A DNA stretch of 32,147 nucleotides from Vibrio mexicanus. GTDB lineage: Bacteria; Pseudomonadota; Gammaproteobacteria; Enterobacterales; Vibrionaceae. The notes below the pieces were generated by a model. It made no database searches. It was not told the origin of the DNA and saw nothing but the letters and a program-made list of their open reading frames with translations. Every line of letters begins with the position of its first letter. Within the stretch, counting starts at the first letter, position 1. Positions 7,752 to 17,338 of the stretch are shown piece after piece. The stretch is taken from positions 1-32,147 of the forward strand of contig NZ_JYJP01000107.1 of the NCBI RefSeq assembly GCF_001012815.1. The letters run 5' to 3'. Both the position numbers and the translations under genes were made by a program.

Positions 7752-9242
7752 ATGAATAACGCTGTTTCATCACCGCTCTATGCTGCCATCGACCTCGGGT
7801 CGAACAGTTTTCACATGCTCGTTGTGCGTCATATCGATGGGAGCATACAAACCATGGCTAAGATAAAGCGCAAGGTACGCCTTGCCGCAGGTCTTGATGA
7901 CAAGAATGCGCTTAGCCAAGAAGCAATGCAGCGCGGATGGGACTGCTTACGTCTCTTTGCAGAAAGGCTTCAAGACATACCAAAAGAGAACATTCGCATT
8001 GTCGGTACCGCAACGTTACGTACCGCAACTAACGTGGATGTTTTCTTGAAAAAGGCCAATGAAATTCTCGGCTACGACATCAATGTTATCTCTGGCGAAG
8101 AAGAAGCCGCTACGATTTATAAAGGCGTGGCGCATACTTCGGGTGGTTTAGGCCGCCGCCTAGTGGTGGACATTGGTGGAGCCAGCACTGAGATGATCAT
8201 CGGTGAAGGCTTTGAAGCTAAGGCACTGACCAGTTTAAAGATGGGCTGTGTGACTTGGCTTGAACGCCATTTCAAGGACAGACAGCTGTCTGAGAAAAAC
8301 TTTAAGGCTGCGATTGAAGCCGCCAAAAAGACACTCGAGCCTATTTTGGCGCAATACACTCAGATCGGTTGGGATGTGTGTGTTGGAGCGAGTGGCACTG
8401 TTCAAGCCCTACAAGAAATCATGTTGGCGCAAGGGATGGATGAGGTTATTACTCATGCCAAACTTAAACGTCTACAGAAACAGGCGATGCTGTCGGATCA
8501 CCTTGAAGAGCTGGAAATTGAAGGCCTGACACTTGAGCGAGCGTTGGTCTTCCCAAGTGGCTTATCGATTCTTATCGCGATATTTGAACTGCTTGAAATT
8601 GACTCAATGACGCTTGCCGGTGGTGCCCTTCGTGAAGGCATGGCCTATGAAATGGTCGATAGTTTACGTCAAGACGACATTCGCTCTCGCACTATTTCGA
8701 GTGTTCAGACTCGCTATCAAATCGATCAGGGTTACGCTCAGCAAGTCACGGCTATGGCAGACAAACTGCTCGCATACTGTGGTGAAGACTGGATTGCGGA
8801 AAATCATGGCGTGGTATTACTCGATGCCGCAGCGCAGCTGCACGAAATTGGATTGACTATCGACTTTAAAAAAGGCGGCGAGCACAACGCTTACCTTTTA
8901 AAGAACCTCGACCTGCCAGGCTTTACTCGTGCCCAAAAACATCTTTTAGCTGAAGTGGCTCGTCGCTACAAAGACCAAATTTCATCACTGCCTGAACAAC
9001 ATGCAGTCTCCGATCTTAGCGCCAAGCGTATTTTACGCTTACTAAGACTGGCAGTACTGCTTACCCATCGTCGCAGCGTGGCTCTCGAGCCTGACTTTGT
9101 ACTTAGAGCCGAAGATAACAACCTAACGCTATCAATTGATTCTAACTGGCTAGAGAGTAACCCTCTGACATATGCCGAGCTAGAAATTGAAGCGAACCGA
9201 CAATCAGACATAGGTTGGCCTTTAACGCTTACTGCTTTATAA
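7752..9242 (+). CDS. gppA: Guanosine-5'-triphosphate,3'-diphosphate pyrophosphatase / exopolyphosphatase
   Basis: Ppx/GppA phosphatase of the actin-like ATPase fold. GppA hydrolyses pppGpp to ppGpp and can act on polyphosphate. The 496-residue product has the first phosphate-binding motif (AIDLGSNSFHMLV, residues 12-24), the ISGEEEA motif, and the second glycine-rich motif VVDIGGASTEMI. A C-terminal HD-like helical domain (AAQLHEIGLTID) follows. Length and position directly after rhlB match E. coli gppA (494 aa), favouring GppA over the ppk-linked Ppx. Probably co-transcribed with rhlB; the 54-bp gap holds no terminator. Confidence 0.92.
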   Translation: MNNAVSSPLYAAIDLGSNSFHMLVVRHIDGSIQTMAKIKRKVRLAAGLDDKNALSQEAMQRGWDCLRLFAERLQDIPKENIRIVGTATLRTATNVDVFLKKANEILGYDINVISGEEEAATIYKGVAHTSGGLGRRLVVDIGGASTEMIIGEGFEAKALTSLKMGCVTWLERHFKDRQLSEKNFKAAIEAAKKTLEPILAQYTQIGWDVCVGASGTVQALQEIMLAQGMDEVITHAKLKRLQKQAMLSDHLEELEIEGLTLERALVFPSGLSILIAIFELLEIDSMTLAGGALREGMAYEMVDSLRQDDIRSRTISSVQTRYQIDQGYAQQVTAMADKLLAYCGEDWIAENHGVVLLDAAAQLHEIGLTIDFKKGGEHNAYLLKNLDLPGFTRAQKHLLAEVARRYKDQISSLPEQHAVSDLSAKRILRLLRLAVLLTHRRSVALEPDFVLRAEDNNLTLSIDSNWLESNPLTYAELEIEANRQSDIGWPLTLTAL

Positions 9243-9317
9243 AAGTAGGGGCCTATAAAAGCTGTGCTCTATAAGAACAAGGTTCTATAGCAAATTAGGC
9301 ATTCTAACGAATAACAA

Positions 9318-9351
9318 AAAGCCCAAACATTCACTGTTTGGGCTTTCTCTT
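9318..9351. terminator. Bidirectional terminator between gppA and yhhQ
   Basis: 12-bp perfect stem AAAGCCCAAACA (9318-9329) / TGTTTGGGCTTT (9335-9346), loop TTCAC, with T-rich flanks on both strands. It serves the convergent gppA (plus) and yhhQ (minus). Confidence 0.88.
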
Positions 9352-9373
9352 TCTACCTGAACTAACAAGCAGT

Positions 9374-10048
9374 TTATTGATGCGAAGGTGCCGCTACCAC
9401 TTGCGCAGATTTCACCGTCGTCAGCTTCTTGATCAAGAAGTTCAGTAACACACCATACATAGGTACAAACAGGCCTAAGCTGATGATCATCTTAAACACA
9501 TAGTCTACCCAAGCGATTTCAACCCAGTGCTCCGCCATAAATACGTCTGGACTTTGGTAGAACGCAATGGCAAAAAACGCGATGGTGTCTAAGGCATTAC
9601 CAAAGATGGTCGAACACGTTGGCGCAACCCACCACTGTTTCAGTTGGCGTAGCTTATTGAAAACATGGACATCCATGATTTGACCAAGCAAGTAAGCCAT
9701 GAAACTTGCTACCGCAATACGCGCCACAAACAAGTTAAACTCACCAAGCTGTGAGAAACCTTGGAACTGACCTTCAAAGAAAATCACCGACAAGAAGTAC
9801 GAAACAGCTAAGGCTGGCAACATCACCAGTAAGATGATCTTACGTGCCAATGGTGCACCAAAAATACGTACGGTTAAGTCTGTCGCTAGGAAGATAAATG
9901 GGAAAGTGAAAGCGCCCCACGTTGTGTGGAAACCAAATACCGTGAAGGGTAGTTGAACTAGATAGTTACTTGACGCAATGATGGTCAGGTGGAATAAAAC
10001 CAGAAAAAATAGGGCGTTGCGCTGCTGCGCAGGGGTAAAGTTACTCAT
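9374..10048 (-). CDS. yhhQ: Queuosine precursor (preQ0/preQ1) transporter YhhQ
   Basis: Inner-membrane transporter of the VUT/COG1738 family, which imports 7-deazaguanine precursors for queuosine tRNA modification. The 224-residue product is close to E. coli YhhQ (221 aa). It shares SSNYLVQLPFTVFGFHTTWG, IFLATDLTVRIFGAPLARK and FMAEHWVEIAWVDY. It has about six hydrophobic membrane segments. A 137-nt structured leader precedes the start, with a preQ1-I-like aptamer placed so that it covers the Shine-Dalgarno. This fits ligand control of a precursor importer. It is transcribed alone. Confidence 0.93.
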   Translation of the reverse strand: MSNFTPAQQRNALFFLVLFHLTIIASSNYLVQLPFTVFGFHTTWGAFTFPFIFLATDLTVRIFGAPLARKIILLVMLPALAVSYFLSVIFFEGQFQGFSQLGEFNLFVARIAVASFMAYLLGQIMDVHVFNKLRQLKQWWVAPTCSTIFGNALDTIAFFAIAFYQSPDVFMAEHWVEIAWVDYVFKMIISLGLFVPMYGVLLNFLIKKLTTVKSAQVVAAPSHQ

Positions 10049-10054
10049 GCGATA

Positions 10055-10090
10055 CCTTTTTAGTTTGGTTTGGGGGTGAGGGAACCCAAA
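10055..10090 (-). promoter_or_regulatory. preQ1-I-like riboswitch in the yhhQ leader
   Basis: On the minus strand, helix P1 is TTTGGG (10090-10085) pairing with CCCAAA (10074-10069). The loop TTCCCTCACC is pyrimidine-rich, as in preQ1-I aptamers. The A-rich tail CCAAACTAAAAAGG ends in AGG, 6 nt before the ATG. Loop CCU can pair with tail AGG to form the H-type pseudoknot, which would hide the Shine-Dalgarno when ligand binds. The location upstream of a queuosine-precursor transporter supports the call. It was matched by eye to the consensus and not tested with a covariance model. Confidence 0.68.
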
Positions 10091-10149
10091 TCGAGCCTGC
10101 TTCCTTAATAAGGAAAGACTCTCACCAATAATGTTAATAGAGATTGAAG

Positions 10150-10175
10150 CGATATTGTGAATATGATCAATATCG
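10150..10175. promoter_or_regulatory. Operator-like inverted repeat at the yhhQ transcription start
   Basis: Perfect 8-bp arms CGATATTG (10150-10157) and CAATATCG (10168-10175), 10-bp spacer. It lies immediately downstream of the predicted -10, about +3 to +28, where a repressor would block initiation. It could instead be an RNA hairpin. Confidence 0.45.
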
Positions 10176-10184
10176 CGGCGGGCG

Positions 10185-10212
10185 ATTATACATTAACCAA
10201 TTGCTGCTGCAA
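10185..10212 (-). promoter_or_regulatory. Predicted yhhQ promoter
   Basis: On the minus strand there is TTGCAG (10207-10212), a 16-bp spacer and a perfect TATAAT (10185-10190), about 137 bp upstream of the ATG. It places the whole structured leader in the transcript. Confidence 0.6.
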
Positions 10213-10261
10213 GCGATGACAAAATAGGCAAACGTTTGTATTGATAATTTTCGAGATAACG

Positions 10262-10567
10262 CTAAAAACCTCGCTCGAACAAACCCGCTAGATAATCAAA
10301 TTCTTCACGAGATTCTTCAATCGCCAAAGATTCTAACCACAGTGATTCACTGTAGTGTTCCGCCTTCAAAAACATCTGGCAGTCTTCAAAGTCAATCAAC
10401 CACGAGTGAATATCCGCATCCCACTGCTTTTCTACCACTTTCGCAGAGAGCATTGAAACCAACTTCTCGCCAAGTTCAGGGAAGGTATCAAAATCAAATC
10501 GCGGCGCCGTAATTAGGATTTTACCTTCATCTGCCAAATACTCCTGCAAACCAAATTGATTAGCCAT
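10262..10567 (-). CDS. Small acidic protein overlapping recQ (possibly DUF3630)
   Basis: Encodes 101 residues, acidic, cytoplasmic, with no signal peptide, membrane segment or metal motif. The ATG overlaps the recQ stop by eight bases (ATGGCTAA), so it is translationally coupled to recQ. From memory, this position and sequence type fit the DUF3630 family found next to recQ in vibrios, but this was not checked. Aromatic and acidic pairs (FDFDTFPEL, WLIDFEDC) dominate. Function unknown; a role linked to RecQ is only suggested by the coupling. Confidence 0.75.
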   Translation of the reverse strand: MANQFGLQEYLADEGKILITAPRFDFDTFPELGEKLVSMLSAKVVEKQWDADIHSWLIDFEDCQMFLKAEHYSESLWLESLAIEESREEFDYLAGLFERGF

Positions 10568-12397
10568 TGTGGGTCAAATGCTCCTGAATTAAATCTAAGA
10601 ATGGATCGGCATACTTCTCAAGCTTGCGTTGGCCTACTCCGCTGACAGCCAACATCTCTCCGTAGGATGTCGGCAAGATATCGGCCATATCAATGAGCGT
10701 GGCATCACTAAACACAACGTAAGGGGGTAAACCGTCTTCATCAGCGATGGATTTACGCAGCTTACGTAATTTAGCGAACAGCTTCTTGTCGTAATTTTTG
10801 CTGATGAGTTTGTCAGACTTCGCCGCTTTTGCTGCAGTATCTAATCTCGGTACCGCTAGCTCTAACGCCATCTCTCCACGAAGTAGCGGCCTTGCCTCTT
10901 CGGTAAGCTGCAGCGTCGAGTTGCGCGTGATGTTTTGTAGCAACATGCCTTTGTGAACAAGCTGCCTGAAGATACTGACCCAGTAATCGTGACTGTGTTC
11001 ACGGCCGATGCCGTAAGTCGACAGCTTATCGTGGCCGTTTTCGCGGATACGAATGTTCTGCATACCGCGCATCACTTCCACCACATAACCAATACCGAAA
11101 CCTTGGTTAACTCGATACACACACGACAGGGCTTTCTGCGCTTGCTCGGTGGCATCAAAATGTTTAGGTGGATCTAGGCAAATATCGCAGTTACCACACG
11201 GCTTTTCGCGATACTCACCAAAGTAATTGAGGAGAACTTGGCGTCGGCAAGTCTGCGCTTCAGCAAAGGCGCTCATGGCATTCAGCTTGTGGCTTTCGAC
11301 CTGCTTTTGCGGGCCATCGTCTTTTTCATCCACCATGCGTCGCAGCCAACCCATATCGGCAGGGTCGTACAACATCATGCTTCCGCAGGAAGGCCATCAC
11401 GCCCTGCTCTGCCCGTCTCTTGATAATAGGATTCAATGTTGCGCGGAATGTCGAAATGTACAACAAAGCGTACATTTGGCTTGTTGATGCCCATGCCAAA
11501 TGCCACGGTTGCCACCACGATTTGAATATCATCTCGTTGAAAAGCCTCTTGAACGTAGGCTCTTTCATCGGTCTCCATTCCGGCATGATAGCCAGCCGCT
11601 CGAACGCCGTTGTTACATAGCTTTTCGGTCAGCATTTCGACTTTCTTGCGACTGCCACAATAGATAATGCCGCACTGCCCTTTTTGGGTTTCCAGATAGC
11701 GAACAATTTGCGACACCGGCTTGTGCTTTTCCACCAGCGTGTAGCGAATATTCGGGCGATCGAAACTGCCCAAGTAACTGTGCGGTTCAACAAGATTAAG
11801 GCGAGTGGTGATATCAACGCGAGTGGCATCATCAGCGGTCGCCGTTAACGCCATAAAAGGAACATGAGGGAACTGCTGTTTGAGTTGGCCAAGCGCCGCA
11901 TATTCCGGGCGAAAATCGTGGCCCCATTGAGAAATGCAGTGCGCTTCATCCACCGCAATCATTGATAACGGCAGGCTGTAAAGCCGCTCGATGAAGTCTG
12001 GCATCAGCACACGTTCTGGCGACACATACACGAGCTTAAGCGCACCACTGTTCATGCGATTGTAAACGCTGATTAGCGTTTCGCGCGTCATGGTCGAGTT
12101 AATGCACTCGGCCGCCACACCATTGGCTTTAAGCTGGTCCACTTGATCTTTCATCAAAGAAATCAGTGGCGAGATAACCAAGGTCAGCCCTTCTCTAACC
12201 AAGGCCGGAATCTGATAACAGAGCGACTTACCGCCACCTGTTGGCATAATGACCAAGCTGTCGAGCCCCGCAACCGCAGCATCGATAACCTCTTGCTGAC
12301 CATCGCGAAACTCTTGATAGCCAAATACATCCTCTAGGATGCTTTGTGGCGTAGGTAAATCCGCATTAGGTTGCTCAGCTAAAAGTGTGGAGGTCAT
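10560..12397 (-). CDS. recQ: ATP-dependent DNA helicase RecQ (frameshifted in this sequence)
   Basis: 3'-5' DNA helicase of the RecF recombination pathway and of fork repair. Domains in order: the helicase core with Walker A MPTGGGKS (residues 51-58), DEAH box (VDEAHCISQWGHDFRPEY), and motif VI (ETGRAGRDGLPAEA); then the zinc-binding cysteines (CRRQVLL...CGNCDIC), winged helix, and a C-terminal HRDC domain (about residues 530-612). The reading frame breaks at about 11378: GCATG should be GCAATG. One added A joins GLPAEA to MMLYDPADM and gives 612 residues (E. coli 609). The apparent ATGA overlap between the halves is an artefact of the deletion. The gene overlaps the downstream small CDS by 8 bp and is divergent from rarD. 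Confidence 0.93.
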
Positions 12398-12574
12398 GAA
12401 AGCTCTATTTGTTGTTGGAAACGTTGTTGAACGCGATTAAGGTGTGTCTACATTTATGGACGGACATTGTAGTGGGGAATGGCGGTGAATAAAACTGCAA
12501 ATTGTTAGGTGTTTAACTAAGCGACTCTTATACTGACTCTCTTGTCTATAACTTACTGATCAGAGTACTACTGA

Positions 12575-13488
12575 ATGACACCAGACGATCAACAACGCTC
12601 CCGCCAAGGGGTTCTACTTGCCATCGGCGCATACACCATGTGGGGAGTCGCCCAATCTACTTTAAATCATTGGATGGCGTCTCGGCATTGGAAATTTTAA
12701 GCCATCGCGTGGTTTGGTCATTCTTCTTGTTAGCAGCGCTGCTTCATTTCGGTCGAAACTGGCGCAGTGTACGCGATGTGATGCGCTCTAAAAGTAAGAT
12801 GTTCTACTTGGTGACGACCGGTATTTTGGTTGGCTTAAACTGGCTTATTTTTATCTGGGCTGTGAATTCTAACATGATGCTTGATGCGAGCTTGGGCTAT
12901 TACATCAACCCTCTCATCAACGTTATTTTAGGTATGCTGTTTCTTGGTGAAAGATTACGTAAGCTTCAGTGGTTCGCTGTCGCTCTGGCAAGTGGTGGTG
13001 TGTTAGTTCAGTTAATCGCTTTTGGCTCTGTGCCCGTGGTTGCCATTACTCTGGCACTTAGTTTCGGCTTCTATGGCTTGCTGCGTAAAAAGGTCAGTGT
13101 AGATGCACAAACAGGCTTGTTTGTAGAAACCCTCATTATGTTACCTGCAGCTGCCATCTACCTTCTGTTCATCGCAGATTCGGCGACATCGAGTTTCTCT
13201 AATAACCCAATGACACTCAACTTACTGCTGTTATCCGCAGGTATTGTGACTACCTTACCTCTGCTTTGCTTCACTGGCGCAGCGACTCGACTCAAACTAT
13301 CAACTCTGGGCTTCTTCCAGTACATTGGCCCGAGTCTAATGTTCTTACTGGCCGTTTTGGTCTACGGCGAAGCGTTTACCGCAGATAAAGCTGTTACCTT
13401 TGCCTTTATCTGGGGGCATTGGTTGTGTTTAGCTTTGACGGCATTAAAAACACAAAAAAAGAGAAAGCCCGTTAAAAGCCCAGCCTAA
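12575..13488 (+). CDS. rarD: RarD, EamA-family transporter (frameshifted in this sequence)
   Basis: Inner-membrane protein of the drug/metabolite transporter superfamily, with about ten transmembrane helices. RarD is named for chloramphenicol sensitivity, but its substrate is not established. ATG 12575 reads in frame through QGVLLAIGAYTMWGVA, then shifts at CCC 12651-12653. One added C gives WGVAPIYFKSLDGVSALEILSHRVVWS and a 304-residue protein (E. coli 296). The rest, to 13488, is intact. A terminator follows. Single-base deletion error is the likely cause of the break. It is divergent from recQ across 177 bp in which I saw no recognisable element. Confidence 0.88.
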
Positions 13489-13514
13489 TAAAGACAAAAT
13501 CATCATTAAACAGT

Positions 13515-13562
13515 AAGCTTGGTTAAAGCCTATTAAATAAGGCACTGACCAAGCTTTTGTTT
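13515..13562 (+). terminator. Probable terminator of rarD
   Basis: AAGCTTGGT (13515-13523) pairs with ACCAAGCTT (13548-13556), with a further internal GCC/GGC pairing. It is followed by TTGTTTGTTT. The long loop makes it weaker than the others in the window. Confidence 0.6.
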
Positions 13563-13612
13563 GTTTAGGCCTCTGTCGTTTTGGGTTCTAGCATGGAGAT
13601 TGGACTCGTATT

Positions 13613-14467
13613 ATGGACAAAGTCGACTACACACAAACATCGGAAAAAGGCGTGGACCTTATCGATGCCGAGTATCAGAACTTTGCCTTTCAGCGTCATT
13701 ACCACCTTGATTTCCACATCGGCCTCATCACTAAGGGCGAGCAAAAGTTTACTCATCAAGGCAGCTCTCTCAGTGCGGGGCATGGCCAAATGGTCGTTAT
13801 GCCGCCCGATGAATTGCACGATGGCCAGTCTGTTCTTAAGCAAGGCTATCAAGTCAAAGTCTTCTCGATAGACCCGACTTGGCTATCCAATTTAGCCAAT
13901 TCAGAGGCTTCTTCATCCATCATTAATTTTAACCAAACCGTGGTGTCTAATCCGGACTTGTTCCGTCGCTTATACCAAACCCACACTTTGCTCGGACAGC
14001 AGAGTCCCAAGCTTACATCTAGCTCAACCAAGCCGGAATCTTTGTCTTCCTCACCTATCAGCCAATTGGCGCAAGACTGCTTATTATATGAAGGCTTTGA
14101 ACAACTGTTTGAGCAATATGGCAATTATGTGCAGCCACGCACCATTCCTCTGGGCAATAAAAGTATCGAAATACTCAAAGAGTACTTGATGGCAAACCTT
14201 GATCAGCCGATACAACTCGAGACCTTAGCGCATCTTTGCCAATTGAGCTCAACTCAGTTCCAGCGCCATTTCAAAGCCAAAATGGGCATCACACCCTATG
14301 CATGGTTAAGCCGATTGCGACTAGAGCAAGCCATGAAACTGTTGAAATCTGGCATCAGCAGTACCGAAGTGGCCCACCGTGTCGGCTTTTACGACCAAGC
14401 GCATTTCACCAAAGCCTTCAAAGTAACTTATGGCGTTACCCCCTCTCAAATCAGTGAGTGTCGATAA
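13613..14467 (+). CDS. AraC-family transcriptional regulator
   Basis: 284-residue regulator. The N-terminal half is a cupin-like sensing domain (FQRHYHLDFHIGLITKGEQ, then MPPDELHDGQS). The C-terminal ~100 residues hold the two AraC helix-turn-helix motifs (LETLAHLCQLSSTQFQRHFK and STEVAHRVGFYDQAHFTKAF) and the terminal GVTPSQ signature. A LysE-type exporter gene starts 71 bp downstream on the same strand. AraC regulators next to such exporters often control them, so this may be its target (inference). The effector is unknown. The upstream Shine-Dalgarno is weak, so the exact start is moderately sure. Confidence 0.88.
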   Translation: MDKVDYTQTSEKGVDLIDAEYQNFAFQRHYHLDFHIGLITKGEQKFTHQGSSLSAGHGQMVVMPPDELHDGQSVLKQGYQVKVFSIDPTWLSNLANSEASSSIINFNQTVVSNPDLFRRLYQTHTLLGQQSPKLTSSSTKPESLSSSPISQLAQDCLLYEGFEQLFEQYGNYVQPRTIPLGNKSIEILKEYLMANLDQPIQLETLAHLCQLSSTQFQRHFKAKMGITPYAWLSRLRLEQAMKLLKSGISSTEVAHRVGFYDQAHFTKAFKVTYGVTPSQISECR

Positions 14468-14538
14468 TTTACAATTACCGCTGATTTTCTCGTGGCACAC
14501 TGCAAGCCAATAACTCAAAACACTGTGTAGAAAGCCCA

Positions 14539-15197
14539 ATGAATGAAGCCACTATTCTTATCACTCTTGCGACCGTGCATTTTATTGCCCTAATGAGCCC
14601 CGGTCCTGATTTTGCCCTTGTGGTGCAAAACGCCACGCGCTATGGCAGGCAGACTGGTCTGTATATTGCGCTAGGCTTATCGTTCGGAATTTTGCTTCAT
14701 TCCATCTTAAGCCTAACGGGAGTGAGCTACTTGGTTCACCAGCAGCCAACACTATTTGCCTTGCTTCAATTGGCTGGGGGCAGCTATCTCGCCTACTTAG
14801 GCTACGGCGCGCTAAAAGCGACGATTTCAAGACTACGCTCATCCGAAGAAATAACACAAAGCAGCGCAGAGCATCTGGTGTTATCCAATAAGCGTCAGGC
14901 ATTCTCACGCGGATTCACTACCAACATCTTGAACCCAAAAGCTTTAGTATTCTTTGTGAGTTTAATGTCTAGCTTAGTACCAGCTAGCATGTCACTTGGT
15001 GGTAAAGGCATCGCCTAATGATTCTATGGAGCCTCTCTTTAGCGTGGTTCTCATTCCTGGCATGGGTTCTGTCGACCTCTAGGCTGCAAAAGAAGCTACT
15101 CAATATCAGCGTTTATATTGATGGCATCTGTGGCCTGCTATTCGCAACCATCGGTGTGAGTATTTTGAGCCAATCCATTCAGTCATTACTTGCCTAG
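14539..15197 (+). CDS. LysE/RhtB-family amino-acid exporter (frameshifted in this sequence)
   Basis: Inner-membrane exporter of the LysE/RhtB family, which effluxes amino acids such as lysine, threonine or homoserine; the substrate here cannot be told. The N-terminal family signature MSPGPDFALVVQNATRYGR and LNPKALVFFVSL are clear, with five or six membrane helices. The frame stops at 15018. One extra C at 15014-15015 continues into MILWSLSLAWFSFLAWVLS and ends at 15197, giving 219 residues. Probably regulated by the upstream AraC gene. 15198-15381 holds nothing I can name. Confidence 0.83.
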
Positions 15198-15381
15198 TTA
15201 ACCAGACAAAGCCCCTTCATTCTGTGTTTGCGATAGCATTTGTTGCGGCAACGGCTATCGCCTCTTTATTCGTATTTTCGGTCAAAAATATGAATCAATT
15301 GAACATTTTACCAACAGAGCACTAGATCTTATTGCGTTCCACTGCCACGATTTCTGTTATCAAAACAATAAGGAGAACGTC

Positions 15382-17168
15382 ATGCTGTGGAATCTTAAAC
15401 GCACCGCCCTCTATGGTGCACTTGCAACGGTTTCGCTTGGTTGGCTAGGGCTAAGCGGTTTAGGAGTGAGTCAGAGTTGGGCCAGTCAGGTCGCGGATTC
15501 CGTTGCACCCGAATACAGCTCTGGCCTAGAGGAAAAGCAACTCGTTACCGCCAAGGACTGGATGGTCACTGCCGCGAATCCTATCGCAACTCAAGCGGGT
15601 GCAGACATTTTAGCCCAAGGCGGCAGCGCCATTGATGCAATGGTTACCGTGCAATTAATGCTTGGTTTGGTAGAGCCGCAGTCTTCCGGAATCGGAGGTG
15701 GTGCCTTCCTTGTTTACTGGGATGCTAAGAGCAACCAACTGACTACCTTTGATGGTCGCGAGACAGCGCCGCTCAATGCTACACCGAAACTATTCCTTGA
15801 CCAATCAGGCCAGCCACTCAAATTCTTCGACGCTGTTGTAGGTGGCCGCTCGGTTGGCACACCGGGCACCGTCAAACTCCTTTGGGATACCCACCAAAAA
15901 TACGGCAAGCTAGATTGGAAAACGCTCATCAAGCCTGTTATTGAAGTCGCCGAACAAGGATTTGAAATCAGCCCACGTCTCGCCACTCTTATAGAAAGAG
16001 ATCAAAAACACCTATCTCGATTCGAAACCACCAAAGCTTATTTCTTTGATGAGCAAGGCAAGCCAAAAACGGCAGGCACACGACTCAAAAACCCCGAGTA
16101 TGCCCAAACCTTAAAAGCCATATCAGACAAAGGCGCTGATGCTTTCTATCAAGGCGAGATCGCTCAAAGCATTATTGATACCGTGCAAAATGCCCCCGGT
16201 AACCCGGGCGTCTTAGCCCAAGTAGATTTCGACGCTTACCAAATCAAGCAGCGCTCACCCGTTTGCTCTAACTATCACGCTATCAAATCTGCGGCATGGG
16301 GCCGCCAAGTTCAGGCGCACTCACGGTTGGGCAAATACTGGGCATGACGGAGCATTTTGATCTTAAAAAGTGGGGGCCGAAAGACCCGCGCTCTTGGCAG
16401 GTTATCGCAGATGCTTCACGCCTTGCCTTTGCTGACCGCGGCCTTTACATGGCCGACGAAGACTTCGTGCCAATGCCAACGCAAGGACTAATCGATGAAA
16501 CCTACCTTGAAGACCGTGCCAAGCTGATCACCGTAGGCAGAGCATTAGAAACCACATCTGCCGGAACCCCACCGTGGGACCATGCGATGAACCTCAGCCA
16601 AGACGAATCGATTGAACTGCCGTCGACCAGTCATTTCAATGTGGTAGATAGCGAGGGCAACGTCGTCTCTATAACGACAACGATTGAGAATGTGTTTGGC
16701 TCGCGTTTAATGGTCAATGGCTTCTTACTCAACAATGAGTTGACTGATTTTTCATTCAGAACCCACAAGAATGGCACACCTATCGCCAACCGTTTAGAAC
16801 CGGGTAAGCGACCGCGCTCTTCAATGGCGCCGACCATTATGATGCAAGATGGTAAACCTTATATGGCGATCGGCTCCCCTGGTGGCAGTCGCATCATTGG
16901 CTATGTCTCACAGGCGATCATTGCCCATACTCAGTGGGGAATGAATATTCAAGAAGCAGCTAACCAACCTCGCCTACTCAATCGCTTTGGCGAATTAGAC
17001 ATAGAGCAAGATACTCAAGCTATTTCGATGAAAGAGTCGTTAGAAAAGATGGGGTTCAAAGTAAATATTCGCGACTTAAACTCTGGTATTCATGCAATTT
17101 TATTACATAAAAATGAATTAATAGGCGCAGCCGACCCCCGAAGAGAGGGTGTCGCCATCGGAAAATAG
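15382..17168 (+). CDS. ggt: Gamma-glutamyltransferase (frameshifted in this sequence)
   Basis: Periplasmic N-terminal nucleophile hydrolase that cleaves glutathione and other gamma-glutamyl compounds. The precursor self-cleaves to two subunits. ATG 15382 has a strong AGGAG Shine-Dalgarno. A signal peptide is visible (RTALYGALATVSLGWLGLSG core, cleavage near SWA). The large subunit includes GGSAIDAMVTVQLMLGLVEP and SGIGGGAF. The catalytic Thr lies in STSHFNVVD in the second frame, with downstream LLNNELTDFS and GSPGGSRII. The frame breaks at 16281, where a missing T turns HAYQICGMGPPSSG into a shifted stop. Restored length is 595 residues. It is monocistronic. Confidence 0.92.
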
Positions 17169-17200
17169 GGCTCATTTTTACTCTATCCGCTTGCCCCTTT

Positions 17201-17218
17201 TGTGCGAGATCTCGCACA
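17201..17218. promoter_or_regulatory. GacA/UvrY (VarA)-like palindromic operator upstream of csrB
   Basis: Perfect 18-bp palindrome TGTGCGAGATCTCGCACA, within a longer imperfect inverted repeat (CCCC...GGGG, 17194-17224). It resembles the GacA/UvrY binding consensus TGTAAG-N6-CTTACA, sharing TGT, the central AGATCT and ACA. It lies about 130 bp before the predicted csrB start, a normal distance for such sites. No T run follows, so it is unlikely to be a ggt terminator. Confidence 0.6.
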
Positions 17219-17304
17219 AAGGGGTGAGCAATACTCTTTTCTTTCTACAGACAATTGAACCAAGTCACTCATAACCCATTGTTTTATATAGATACGAGTA
17301 ATAT

Positions 17305-17332
17305 TTAACCTACATATTAAGCTATTTATAGA
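17305..17332 (+). promoter_or_regulatory. Candidate csrB promoter
   Basis: TTAACC (17305-17310), 16-bp spacer, TATAGA (17327-17332), in an AT-rich stretch. The match to sigma70 is only moderate (four of six at each box), as is usual for activator-dependent promoters. Confidence 0.4.
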
Positions 17333-17338
17333 TAAAGA

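Noticed and set aside
10560..12397. Two recQ reading frames joined by an ATGA overlap, looking like two coupled genes
   Set aside because: One added A makes a continuous, full-length RecQ; the overlap is a chance result of the deletion.
17194..17226. The CCCC...GGGG inverted repeat as a ggt terminator
   Set aside because: No T run follows on either strand, and the core matches a regulator palindrome placed before csrB.
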